Made by a program: the position numbers and the translations under genes. Below, piece after piece: positions 24,701 through 35,530 of a DNA stretch of 64,000 nt (position 1 is the stretch's first letter; each line of letters begins with the position of its first letter). The DNA lies in contig CM060190.1 of assembly GCA_030549335.1 (NCBI GenBank), positions 72,554,118 through 72,618,117 on the forward strand, given 5' to 3'. Origin of the DNA: Pontederia crassipes (taxonomy: Eukaryota; Streptophyta; Magnoliopsida; Commelinales; Pontederiaceae). Below the pieces are notes generated by a model. It made no database searches. It saw only the letters and a list, made by a program, of their open reading frames with translations, and had not been told where the DNA came from.

Positions 24701-27700
24701 TGTAACGATCACTACTAACATTTACTAGAACACTGAGCACTGTTTCAGAAACTTATGCATCTTTGATGCTACTGTTACCAACGAGGCTTCATTATTAAGA
24801 TCTGATCATATATATATACCGTTATGTTTGGTAAAAACAACGTTCGGATCGATTCTTAGAACTGAATCCCAACAAATAAGGATCTTATACATATTTTGAG
24901 TGAGTAATTGCTGCTGTGCATTTGGCTCAAGCAGACAGTGAATTCAGAGTCCGAACTCAGACGAGAGATTCAATCTTTGAGACATTTCTCTGTTAGCATC
25001 GAATTAATCAGAGTGCTTATGTTGCTGTGCATCCAATCCAACCCAAATTTCCATGAACCAATTAAGCCGACAACTTTAACTTTGACAGGGGATAGTAAAT
25101 TTCGCTGTCAGCCACAAATTTAACTTTGATTTTTTATTATGAATCATTATTTTATTTTTGTAAGGTATGATAATCATCTATTTTATTTTACTAAAAATAG
25201 ATGGACCCCACGCATTCAGTTGACTTATTCAAACATTTGCCCCAAAGCTAAATATCGTGCTTACGCGAAGTGTAATTGTAGAATATTATTCGTTTTAAAT
25301 TTTGGCCTGTATAAATTTTTCAAAACACGTCCTATCAAGTTAAGATCATGCTCTCACATATATTCAATATCTCTTCCGTAATATATATATGAAATTAATT
25401 TAATATATGCCTCATCCATTCTTTTTCCTTTCAGGCATTTAGATAAGTACACGCCACCTATGATGTAATGCTCACACCAATTTTTTTTTATTTTTCTTAA
25501 ATTAATATATTGCATATTATGATTTCGACGCTATGCACATAATATGATACAAACGTATTTCTAAAATCAAATAAATGTAAAATTATGTGCATTTACACTT
25601 TTGTTATCTTTCTCATTATTTATTTAATTACCTTTCACTGTTTACGTTTAAAAAACATTTTTTAAGTATTTAAGCATATTTTTTTTCAATATGTTCAAAC
25701 AAAAACTTAATCAAAGAATTTATACTACTAAAAAATATAATTGAAAAATGCAAAAAATAAGTTCGTTCAAATTCTTTATACTTCAACGGAGACATCAGGT
25801 TGAATTTGTGCCAATAGTCAAGTTCAAATTTCAAAATCATGACAATAAAAAAATCATTTATGCTTTATAATTTAGATGCTAATAATTTTGGACATTAAAA
25901 AACTCTGTAAATCTGGATCCGTATAAAAAATAATTCTTTATACTTCAACTGACCACATTAATTTTTCATTTTTTTTGCTGATATAGCTTTAATTATAACT
26001 TTATAACACTTTTTTACCAAGTGTTTTTACCATAATTTTTTTCTTGTTAGTGTAGTAATAAAATCACTTCAAGAACTTTTTCTCTCTTTTTTTGTGAACT
26101 ACAGTGAGCGCGTTGAACACGATATTCCAGCGGTGGGGGATCTCGTCGTCGTCGTCATGGAACACCACCAGCGACCCCTGCACCGGAGCGGCGCTCAACT
26201 CCACCAACTTCGATCTCCCACAGTACAACCCGATTATTACGTGCGACTGCACTACCAACGCCACCGGCACCACCTGCCACATCACTCAACTGTGCACGCT
26301 CTTTCTATAATTTCTTCTTTGCTATGATTCTTACGGGGGACTTGAGAGCGCAATCAGGGGCAACTTTGTTCTTCTCATCGGCTTTGTGCGTGTACTGTTG
26401 TTGCAGGAAGGTATATGCGCTAAATGTGGTAGGACAAATCCCGCAAGAACTCCAGGTCTTCAAACGCTTAAGGAATCTGTAAGATCTTTATGTCCTTATT
26501 TGTGTCGGATAAACTTGTGACCCAACCTGTTTGAAAGATGTATAGTTGTTGATTGCAGGAAGCAATAACAAGTTGCCTCTAAATTTGCAGGAATCTAGCG
26601 CAGAATTACCTGACCGGAACTGTGCCAGCATTCTTTGGAAACTTCACTGAGATGCAATACATGTAAGATTAAGCATGCCAATAACTCCACTCTGTGCACA
26701 TTCAATTGCTCTTCTGATTCCTTTTAATCAGATTGTTTCCTGTACCCAACTTGTTCAATCTATGCGTTTGTAGGTCATTCGGCATTAATGCTTTATCAGG
26801 ACCAATACTAAAGGAGCTTGGGAATCTTAAGAAGCTCGTAGTACTGTACGGAATCAATATCTACCGAGCATTCTAATATCATACGGTGATGCTAAAACCT
26901 GTGATTAGCAAAGCAAAATGCCACTAAATTCCATATTTTGCAGGGGTATGGGTACAAACAACTTCAATGGTACAATCCCTCCCGAGTTTGGTGGCCTGAC
27001 AAGTCTTGAGCAATGGTGAGGTTTAACAATCATTTCAATGTTTGTGAAACATATCTTGCTACTATACGGTATCCTCAACATTGACCAATAGATGAAGTTT
27101 TCTGTTATCTTAACTTCAGGTATATGGATAGTTCTGGGCTAAGTGGAGACTTACCATCTGAACTTTCTAATCTCAAAAAGTTAAAGATAATGTAAGTACC
27201 AACAGTTTCCTATTTTTTTAATCTTAAAAAAACTTTAAAAAATATCTGATGGACTGCCATTGTGTTTTCAGATGGGCGTCAGATAACAATTTCACTGGCA
27301 AACTGCCTGATTTTATTGGAGGCTTGACAAACTTGACGGATTTGTAAGTCCTCATATAATCACTAGTTATATTCCATGGATTATAACCAAAAACTTGTTA
27401 TTCTACAAAAAGTACAATGGGTGTTATCATTTTAAAAAAAATTTAACCTTGTAAATAGTGAAAGTCTGAGAGTTAACGTATTTTTTACAACATGTAGAAT
27501 ATAGATAATCTAGTGCAAACTTAAAAAATTGATTAATCGAATGGATTATATGCTTTAACCCAATGCAAAGTTAACCCTCAACCAAACGGGGTCTAAATTC
27601 TTCAATTCGATATGTAAGATTTTTCCTCTTTGACTAACTAATGGAGGGTGGAGTGTCATTAGAAAGTCCATGTTTAGATAATAAGCTATAAATAATGATG

Positions 27701-30700
27701 ATATGATGAATGAAAATTTTATTTACTAAAAAGTCATTTTTACTTTTTATTATGTCTATTTATAATATTTAATGAGTAATAAATATTTATTACTTTATCA
27801 CTTAATTTACTTTTCTCTTTTATTATTTTGTTTTGCCTATTTTTTTCTATTCTTTATTTTTTAAACTATTTTATTCATCTATTTTAAAAAGTAAAAAAAT
27901 GATACATATATTTTCATATGAGATGATGGAGCGTCCGAGCGTGATGTGTCATTAGAAAGTTCATGTTTGAATAATAAATTATAAAAAAAATGATGGTATG
28001 AGGAATGTGAGTTTTATTTACTAAAAAATATTTTTACCCTTTATTATACATATAAATTATTTATAATATATAATGAGTAATAAATATTTATTACTTTATC
28101 ACTTAATTTACTTTTATCTTTTATTTTTTGTTTTGCCTATTTTTTCTATTTTTATAATATTATTTACTTTTTAAAAATATTTATTCATTTATTTTTAAAA
28201 GTAAAAACTATAGATAAATTCATACGAAAAAAAAAGATAATTTACCAATGAATGAATGAAAGAGAGATGGTTTAAATTTGTTAACAGGAGAAATGATTTC
28301 ATTTGGTAATAAAAGAGGGATTATTTTAGTCTAAAATTTTTTATTCCTTCCCATTCACGTTTGGAGGACTTAATTATTTCATCCATCACTCTTAACTTAA
28401 ATAAAAAATTATAACTAAACAAAGTGTATCTAATCTCATTCCTCCATATTCCACCCTACCTCTTCAAAATCCAAACAGACCCACTAGTGTAACAAGTGTG
28501 TGGTAGACATAAATTCTTTATGTCATTCTCAATCACTATTAGGAAGTGGTCGAACAACAAAACAAGGAAGTTTCCTAAATTTATATTTTTCTGCCAATAT
28601 ATACATTATGTTATCTATTTTCTCAATTTGTCATGTAGGAGGTTGCAGGGCAATTCTTTCCAAGGTCCAATTCCTGCCAGCTTTTCAAATCTCACTAAGT
28701 TGACTAATTTGTAAGTGTACGATTTATGTGACACTGACTCTTATTTTACATTTTTATTTATGTAAATCAAAAGTCAAACAAGGATGCCATATAGATAGGT
28801 CAAACTAAAAGGATAATTAATTATTAACTTGAGGATCATTTTTTTTTATTTGGCTAATTAGCTGACAATGTATATCTTTGGAGCAGACGAATAGGAGATA
28901 TCATAAACGGGAGTTCTACTTTGCAGTTCATTAGTAATATGTCTTCTCTGTCCATATTGTAAGACGACAAGATCCCCCAAGTTTTCCCTATTACTTCCCC
29001 TACATTTATTGTGTTGTGGTATAGCATATTATGTATCACTTCGTCATTATGGTGCATAGGATTTTAAGAAATTGCAAGATTTCTGGTGCACTTCCGTCAA
29101 ACTTCTCTCAATACAGTAGTCTTCAAAACCTGTAAGGATTCAATGTTATCGCCTTAAAGCCATATTGATGATATTTGAATGTTATGTTTGTTCGTATCAG
29201 TGCTATTAACAATTCAAAATTATCACATACAGTGATCTGAGTTTCAACAACATTACGGGCTCAATTCCTCAGTCTCTCTTCAGCTTGAGTAACCTAAAAT
29301 TCTTGTAAGAAAAAAGCTTCATCTATCCTTCAATCAGACGTTGACTTGAAGTCATGCGTTTGAACTATGAATGAAGTTTTTTGCATCTCTTTGAGCAGAT
29401 TTCTTGGGAACAACAGCTTATCTGGCAGCTTACCGGCAGAGAAGAGTTCATCTCTCAACAGTGTGTATGCTCCTTAATTGCCCTTCTATATAATTATATA
29501 TGCATAGCCACATTTGTCTTACACTCTTGATGGTACAACCCCAGTACCTCAAATTTCTTGGAGTATTCTATTTGACACTTCCATACCCCTGTTGGGTGCT
29601 AACTTAAACATGTGTGCCATTACTCCAGATGATTTCTGTTAATTTGTTCACATACAGGATTCAAGTAAACATTTTTTTTTGCAGAGATCTTTCCTACAAT
29701 CAATTGGCAGGAAGTTTTCCCTCTTGGGTCTCTCAATCAAATTTGCAACTGTATGTAAAATAATTCATACGTTTTGTGCATTTATTTGATTATTCATTAT
29801 ACATCTCAATCAATCATGCCTTACTATTTTCGAGAGTCAATATCTAGTATCATTTATAATTGCAATTGTCTTATCACTATTTTGATTATTCTTTTTTATT
29901 TTTTTTCCTGAATGTCCTCATCAGAAATCTCATAGCGAACAACTTTGTCATCGATAGTTCTAATAGCAGGTAAAAATTTCATTTATGATCTATATATATA
30001 TATATATATATATTTATTTATTTTCTCTTTTTCTAAAATTTGTTTTTGCATCAGCGCCTTACCTGCAGGCTTAAACTGTCTTCAGAGGGACATACCATGC
30101 TATCGAAATTCCCCTGTTTGTTAGTAACTATTCTTTTTCTATGATCTAAAAAAGCTCCTTACAGAAAAACGTAATATAAATATTTATATTAACGATGACT
30201 GTTGGTTCATCACAGATTATCAATTTGCTGTGAAATGTGGTGGAAGTAGAGCAATTACAGCTTCTGATACCTTACTCTATGAGGTTGATAATGTTAATCT
30301 GACCAGCGCATCATACTATGTTACAAATCCAACAAAATGGGGTGTTAGCTCTGTTGGAATATTTGGGGACTCTCCTAATGCAGCTAACTATAGACTCAAC
30401 AATCTAAACCAATATCAAAATACTCTAGATTCTGAATTGTTCCAAACTTTAAGGCTATCACCATCATCATTGCGATACTACGGCCTTGGTCTTGAGAATG
30501 GAAATTACACCGTGAAGCTCCAATTTGCAGAGACTCAATTCACTGATGGGACTAAATGGCAAAGTGTTGGGAGGAGAATATTTGATATTTATATTCAGGT
30601 GCAGAAACTATGAAAATATAACTAGCAGTAATACCAAGTTCAATGCTGCTTCATCGTAGTGGGGGTTATAATGTTTGTTCTGCTTTGTTGTAGGGAGATC

Positions 30701-33061
30701 TTAAAGAAAAGGATTTTGACATAAGAAAGGAGGCTGGTGGCGTCTCCTTCAGAGCTGTTGTAAAGGAGTACACAGCTCCAGTTACAAATAATTTTCTGGA
30801 AATTCATTTCTTTTGGGCTGGAAAGGGCACATGTTGTGTTCCATACCAAGGTTATTATGGTCCCTCTATTTCAGCCATCAGTGCTTCTCCTAAAGGTGGT
30901 AACTTTTTCCAGACTACATAATGGTCATTTGAAGTGATTGTTATACAAACTCCTAACAAACTGTGTGACTCTTCAGATTTTACACCTACAGTAAGCAACA
31001 AGGCTCCAGGTTCGGGTTCGTCAAACCATACTGGTTTAGCTGTGGGTCTTGGAGTTGGTGCTGCTGTCATAGCATTGGCAATCCTTTTTCTAATGCTTTT
31101 TCAAATTCGGAGGAAGCGAATTCTTAAGGAAGAATATGAAAGCGGTAATATTTTTTTTCTTGAATTTGTTGCTTTGCTGACGTTCATAACAAAACTATAC
31201 AATTAACATATAATTAACTGTTCATGGAATTCTATAGTGTTGCAAGGAATGGATGTGAAGCCAGACATTTTTAGCTATGCAGAAATGAAGATGGCCACAC
31301 AGGAATTTAGTTCTTCAAATATACTAGGAGAGGGAGGATATGGCCCTGTGTTCCAGGTCAGAGCTAACTTCTTTTTAATTGTACTAGAATGCAATTGTGA
31401 TTAAGACAGAAGCAATTAACCTTTGGCATTCCACGTTATATAGGGTAAGCTGTCAGATGGAAGAATAATAGCTGTGAAGCAACTGTCAGTGACATCTCAC
31501 CAAGGGAAGCAACAGTTTTTGACCGAGATTGCAACTATATCTGCTGTGAGACACCGCAACCTTGTCAAACTGCATGGGTGTTGTGTTGAAGGTGATAAAC
31601 GGATCTTGGTCTATGAGTTCCTGGAAAATAAGAGCCTCGATCAAGCTATATTTGGTATGTAACTTAAACAAATCAGAACTCATAATTCGCACAAGAAGCT
31701 CAAGATATATCTCCCATACTCCAAGTCAATATCATGTTTCAAAGGATTGAGATGCATTTTCTTGAGTTGCAGGGAAGAGCAAATTGCATCTTGATTGGCC
31801 AAAGCGCTTTGATATATGTTTGGGTGTAGCAAGAGGCCTCGCCTACCTACATGAAGAATCATCTCTGAGAATTGTTCATAGAGATGTCAAGGCTAGTAAT
31901 ATCCTCCTAGATGCTGATCTGAACCCAAAAATATCAGATTTTGGTTTAGCTAAGCTCTATGATGATAACAAGACTCATTTAAGTACAAAGGTTGCAGGAA
32001 CAATGTAAGCCCCAGAATCTAAACTAGTCATCTTTGATGCGTTTCAGCACAAATTAATAGTAGTTGGAAATCTAAAGTAGTCATAGAAGTTGCTTCTTGT
32101 GTCAGAGGCTATCTTGCACCAGAGTACGCAATGAGAGGGCATCTCACTGAGAAAACTGATGTATACGCATTTGGAGTACTCTCTTTGGAGATTCTTGCAG
32201 GTCGGCCTAACTCAGATCAAAGCCTGGATAATGAAAAGATTTATCTGCTTGAATGGGTATGTATATCAAGAGACAAAAATGCCGAAGTTTGAAACTTAAA
32301 CTCAAATACTGAATTTTGAGATCAATATAAATTGGACTTTTTTAATGACTAAATCTAGACTTATTGTTATTTGAATTTCGATATGCTTGTTGTCGAAAAT
32401 AAAATCAACAGTTTGAAGTAAAAACCTTGTTTAATCTTAATCGTGATTTTTTATGTGATTCCCTTATTCTTATTTTTGTATGAAATGCATACTAATCTTG
32501 CTTGATTCAATTATATCGGTTATCCACTTTTATATGTTCTGTCAATGCATTGAAGCTAAAGATGTAAAGACAAACTTAACAGCACAAGGAACAAAAGTAT
32601 ATGAAAAATTATCAACGTGGCTGTACTTTTTGTGTATAACAAGTGACATTGGAAACACTTTTCAGGCTTGGTATCTGCATGAAAAAAATCGTGATCTGGA
32701 ACTGATTGATGGAACTCTGCAATCATATAACAAGGATGAGGTTCATCGTGTCATCGGCGTAGCTCTCCTTTGCACACAAGCATCACCTGCACAACGGCCA
32801 CCGATGTCCAGAGTGGTGGCCATGCTGACCGGTGATATTGAAGTGATTGAACCCACAACCAAGCCCAGTTACCTGGCTGACTGGCAACATTACAAGGATG
32901 GCAACAACAGCAATGTCACGGACTACACAAGCTCCTCAACTCAGTTGCTTTTAAATAGCCAAGGGACTAAGTCATCCGGTGCAGGCACAGCTGGGAACAT
33001 CACGTCAACACCTTCAGTTGCAGATTCACTGATGAACAGTTTCATTGAAGAAGGAAGGTGA
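18569..33061 (+). CDS. LRR-malectin receptor-like kinase (LRR-VIII-2 type)
   Basis: Plasma-membrane receptor Ser/Thr kinase resembling Arabidopsis At1g56120/130/140. The 24 exons end at 18710, 26291, 26478, 26662, 26845, 27015, 27191, 27343, 28710, 28958, 29131, 29304, about 29464, 29750, 29969, 30119, 30598, 30895, 31144, 31356, 31654, 32004, 32256 and 33061 (TGA). They start at 18569, 26105, 26407, 26591, 26774, 26944, 27120, 27272, 28639, 28887, 29060, 29233, 29399, 29685, 29925, 30055, 30216, 30694, 30977, 31238, 31444, 31773, 32106 and 32666. Conceptual product: about 1050 residues with signal peptide, LRRs (about 110-393), malectin-like domain (about 430-625), membrane segment (about 646-668) and kinase (about 710-990). 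The start is the ATG heading the signal peptide, as in copy D. All exon phases agree except exon 13, which lacks an in-frame GT donor, so function is uncertain. Intron 1 (7.4 kb) contains an antisense copia element. Confidence 0.92.
18859..19092 (-). repeat. copia LTR (3' LTR of the minus-strand element)
   Basis: 234 bp, TG...CA. It shares with the other LTR the words TTTTATAGCGCGATGGCTGCA, ATTTCGTGACCTGTAACG and TCACTACTAACA. TCTCCCACTTG next to its inner end is the inverse of a polypurine tract (CAAGTGGGAGA). The two LTRs differ at many positions, so the insertion is not recent. Confidence 0.9.
20230..20560 (-). pseudogene. copia reverse transcriptase remnant
   Basis: The minus-strand translation reads [20 protein letters not shown] then, after frame breaks, [24 protein letters not shown]. 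These match the copia blocks that normally end in the YVDD catalytic motif, here changed to YEHD. Stops and frameshifts make it inactive. Confidence 0.7.
24480..24491 (-). other. tRNA-Met primer-binding site
   Basis: GCTCTGATACCA is the inverse of TGGTATCAGAGC, the start of the site complementary to plant initiator tRNA-Met. It lies one base inside the 5' LTR of the minus-strand copia element and fixes its orientation. Confidence 0.88.
24493..24720 (-). repeat. copia LTR (5' LTR of the minus-strand element)
   Basis: 228 bp, beginning TGTTATAACA and ending CTACTAACA on the plus strand, followed directly by the TTTAC duplication. It is the partner of 18859-19092. Confidence 0.9.
24726..26104. 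other. rest of intron 1
   Basis: AT-rich intron sequence with no recognisable gene or element, ending in a pyrimidine-rich tract and the acceptor CTACAG before exon 2. Confidence 0.5.
26105..29750 (+). CDS. receptor kinase exons 2-14: ectodomain LRRs
   Basis: Exon 2 (26105-26291) encodes the N-terminal cap with WNTTSDPC and [14 protein letters not shown] cysteines. Exons 3-12 are ten exons of exactly 72 nt, each one 24-residue LRR in the same phase (for example [20 protein letters not shown] and [20 protein letters not shown]). Exons 13 and 14 continue the LRRs ([30 protein letters not shown]). Because exons 3-12 share phase, skipping any one of them would keep the reading frame. Confidence 0.92.
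27640..28230 (+). repeat. direct tandem duplication in intron 8
   Basis: Two copies of a roughly 290-bp unit lie head to tail (about 27640-27915 and 27930-28230). Shared landmarks include GTGTCATTAGAAAGT, ATTTACTAAAAA, TGAGTAATAAATATTTATTA and TTTTGTTTTGCCTATTTTTT. This makes intron 8 (27344-28638) about ten times longer than its neighbours. Confidence 0.75.
30055..30895 (+). CDS. receptor kinase exons 16-18: malectin-like domain
   Basis: Exon 16 (30055-30119) encodes the linker with CLQRDIPCY. Exon 17 (30216-30598) starts [17 protein letters not shown] and includes [18 protein letters not shown] and [12 protein letters not shown]. Exon 18 (30694-30895) has [15 protein letters not shown] and the [14 protein letters not shown] end. 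This is the order of the malectin-like domain of LRR-VIII-2 kinases. The family fold resembles carbohydrate-binding malectin; no ligand can be inferred. Confidence 0.9.
30977..33061 (+). CDS. receptor kinase exons 19-24: membrane segment and kinase
   Basis: Exon 19 carries the membrane span ([20 protein letters not shown]) followed by basic RRKR. The kinase shows the glycine loop [11 protein letters not shown], the ATP lysine in AVKQLS, the alphaC glutamate in [17 protein letters not shown] (RD type), DFGLA, the APE segment LAPEYAMRG, the subdomain IX aspartate in TDVYAFGV and the subdomain XI arginine in QRPPMS. Every catalytic residue expected of an active kinase is present. The tail is Ser/Thr-rich and stops at 33059-33061. 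Confidence 0.92.
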
Positions 33062-33330
33062 TTCTTTAGGCGGTACTGCGGTGCATTTGCATTTTACATA
33101 TCCGCAGAAGCTTTTGTTTGCTGAATTGTATTAGTCATCTATCCCTGTTACGTTTTCATATTAGTAAAAAAATATAATTGCCAGTTTTCTGAATCCATTT
33201 TGTGTACGTTTCTTTGTGTATGAAAAGTTATCTGAGTCGCGAGTGAATGCATCATGTACGATATATTTATGCCATTTCAACCTTGTTTTAAACTTTGTAG
33301 AAAATGAAGGGTATGAGATCAGTGAGAATC
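33062..33330 (+). other. 3' flank of the receptor kinase
   Basis: Contains the 3' UTR of the gene ending at 33061. No clear AATAAA signal was found; an A-run at 33164-33172 could lie near the end of the transcript. Confidence 0.4.
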
Positions 33331-33348
33331 AAATTCTATTATTTTTCT

Positions 33349-33557
33349 TTTTTTTGTTGGTGGCGGCCCGGATCTATGAGAGGCATCCGGTGTTCGAGGT
33401 TACTAGCACTCGACTAATCCGGAGCCGGAAAGATAAAACAGTAAAGGCTTATTCTTTGATCAAGGTGGCGACTCCGAGACTCGAACTTGAGGTTAGTAGC
33501 ACTCAGCGAACGCTCAGAATTCAATCCTGCTACCAATTGAGCCAAGGACCGTTGGTT
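33349..33557 (-). mobile_element. tRNA-derived SINE with 18-bp duplication
   Basis: On the minus strand, box A (TGGCTCAATTGGTAGC, 33529-33544) and box B (GTTCGAGTC, 33478-33486) are about 50 bp apart, as in tRNA genes. The minus-strand 3' end is an A-run (the T-run at 33349-33355). The direct repeat AAATTCTATTATTTTTCT lies at 33331-33348 and 33558-33575 without a mismatch. The element lies about 290 bp past the receptor-kinase stop codon. Confidence 0.9.
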
Positions 33558-33575
33558 AAATTCTATTATTTTTCT

Positions 33576-34280
33576 GGTTCCTGTTTTCTTGTCATCCTTT
33601 TGATATAATGCGTTACAAACTCAAGACATCACTCCCTGTTCTCAATCAATTTGGTCATGCATTAAGTAAGATCTGATGTTTTGAAGGATTCAACAAATTA
33701 AATAAAGAATTTGGGAAAAAAATATTGTTTACTACCACGATCGCTGCAGAAAATTTAAATATAAATGGTGATATTTACTATTATTTTAAAACTTATTGGG
33801 TAAAATAGTACTATCATAAAAAAATAACAATAATGAAAATATGGAGCTCCAAAACATCTGAGTAAAATCTGATAAAACTTTTTGTATTGAAAAAAAATCA
33901 TCCGAAAAGTAACAAGCGTCCGACACAAAAATTACTTTAATCAAACCAAGCATCTGAGGAGCTGCCGTTGTTTGAATGAAGAAACGTGCTATAAGTAAAT
34001 AGATAAAAGTAACAAGGGGTCTGTAAATATATGCCGAACTTAGATATGCTTAATTTTATTATTTTTAAAATGAGCAATTAGAAAATGAAAATGTTTAATT
34101 CAGTGAATACTTTTTTATTTGCTATTTTTCATGCGCCAGTACTTTATACCAAAGGCATGATAGTCTAAAATGATCGAAAGTGACAATGTATAATACAAAA
34201 AATGCAAGATATTTTAAATGATAAAAAAGTATGGGAAAAAAAGTTTAATACATAATTATTCATATGAGAACAGCTTCACA
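33576..34280. other. AT-rich intergenic stretch
   Basis: I see no gene or repeat before copy C begins. Confidence 0.45.
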
Positions 34281-35011
34281 GACAACTTCAGCTACACAGA
34301 AATGAGAACATCTACAGAAGACTTTAGTTGTTCAAATAGACTGGGTGAGGGAGGATATGGCTAGGGATGGCAATATTCTCCGCTCTCTGCAGGGCCCCGT
34401 GGGGAATTCTCGATCGGAGTCTCGAATTTGGAGAATTTTTTCCTCGCGGGTCGGAGATGGGAGAAAATTATCCCCGAACCCTCTTTCGAGGATCAGGACG
34501 GGGCCCGAATTCCCACACCCCAAAGAAAAAGTGAATCTACAACAATAGTCCCATATTGATAGTAGTAGAAAAGTGAGAGTAAATAGATAAGTATAAATGT
34601 ATGAGAAGACTAATAGGTCAATATTGAATATTTATGGAGAAAGTCCACTTAGATATTTTTCAAATTTATAATAATAAATTTTATCAAATTATCTCTTAGT
34701 AAAAAAATTAATAAAAAATTTTGACTGAACCAAAAAATACGGTTCAATTCAATTTTTTTCGATTTTGACCGATTTTTTATCAGTTCGATTCGGTTTAATC
34801 TGGTCCAAACTAGGATCGGACCGCGGGATTCGGGGTCACCGCAGAGATTCGAGGCCCCGCGGAGATCGGGGCGGAGGATAAAATTTCTCTCGGACCAGAA
34901 ATTCGGGGCGGGGTCGAGGACGGGGGTGGGTCGTCGGGGTCGGGACGGAGGTAGTGTTCCCCGCCCCGAATAAGGTCGGGTGCCATCCCTAGATATGGCC
35001 CTGTATTCAAG
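34281..35011 (+). pseudogene. receptor-kinase copy C: one kinase exon, split
   Basis: Matches exon 20 of the receptor kinase: NFSYTEMRTSTEDFSCSN followed by the glycine-loop segment RLGEGGYG. Just after GGATATGGC a 630-bp hAT-like element interrupts it, and the exon resumes with the bases for GPVFK and a donor-like GTTAGA at 35012. No other kinase exon follows. It is an isolated duplicated exon, dead before or after the insertion. Confidence 0.88.
34362..34991. mobile_element. non-autonomous hAT-like element in a kinase exon
   Basis: Termini TAGGGATGGCA and TGCCATCCCTA are perfect inverted repeats. An exact 8-bp duplication GATATGGC lies at 34354-34361 and 34992-34999, the size typical of hAT. 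Removing the element and one copy of the duplication joins the kinase exon without a gap. The inside is GC-rich at both ends with GGGGCGGG-like words and encodes no transposase. Confidence 0.92.
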
Positions 35012-35108
35012 GTTAGAATGAAATCAAATCAACTACCAGGCAAACAAATTCAGAATCCACTAGGTCATATGCAGTAATCAAATATTATAGATGAAAATAA
35101 GCCACATG

Positions 35109-35530
35109 GGAAATTTATTTCGTAATGTTGGTGTCTTCGTTAATTAGCGGATAGTAATTTGAGTATTGAATAATAATCTAATTAAAGTATAACAGTTAGA
35201 GAAAAATGAATGTGTAGGGTTTACGTGTGATTGGATTTGGTGGATCTTAATATAAGAAGTTAATATCACTTTAGTTGTTTGATGCCATGAATAATTTAGC
35301 ATCTATTATTAGATATTGATCTAATCATGAATAGACACACATAAATTCCTTTTGAATTTACACCTCCATATATCCCGTACGGTTAAATGTTAGTTGAGAG
35401 TAGTCTGAATATAAATTTAATAAAAGTAATTGGATAATATAATGTTTTAACTAATGGACAACTATAAAATGATAAAAATAGACATAAAAGTACAATTTAC
35501 ATTCTTATTTTCTGAAATACTAAAATAATT
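35109..35530 (+). repeat. diverged direct repeat, copy 1
   Basis: Shares long patches with 38693-38930, such as AATGTT.GTGTCTTC, GGATAGTAATTTGAG, AATTGGATAATATAATG and ACTATAAAATGA. It is either a local duplication or two members of one unknown repeat family. Its origin is unclear. Confidence 0.6.

Larger units (their letters stand above)
18859..24720 (-). mobile_element. Ty1-copia element inserted in intron 1
   Basis: LTRs of about 230 bp start TGTTRTAACAAAG and end CTACTAACA on the plus strand (18859-19092 and 24493-24720). A perfect 5-bp duplication TTTAC flanks them (18854-18858 and 24721-24725). GCTCTGATACCA at 24480-24491 is the inverse of the initiator tRNA-Met primer-binding site, so the element runs on the minus strand, antisense to the host gene. 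Decayed reverse transcriptase (about 20230-20560) and RNase H (about 19450-19600) are readable on the minus strand. No intact polyprotein remains. Confidence 0.92.

Noticed and set aside
32480..32665. An upstream extension of the last kinase exon, which is open from 32480
   Set aside because: A good acceptor (TTTTCAG) at 32665 joins exon 23 to exon 24 in phase 0 with the conserved EW-AWYLHE junction, so the upstream part is intron.
33478..33544. A tRNA gene on the minus strand
   Set aside because: Box A and box B are present, but there is no cloverleaf pairing I could follow, and the A-tail with an 18-bp duplication makes it a SINE.
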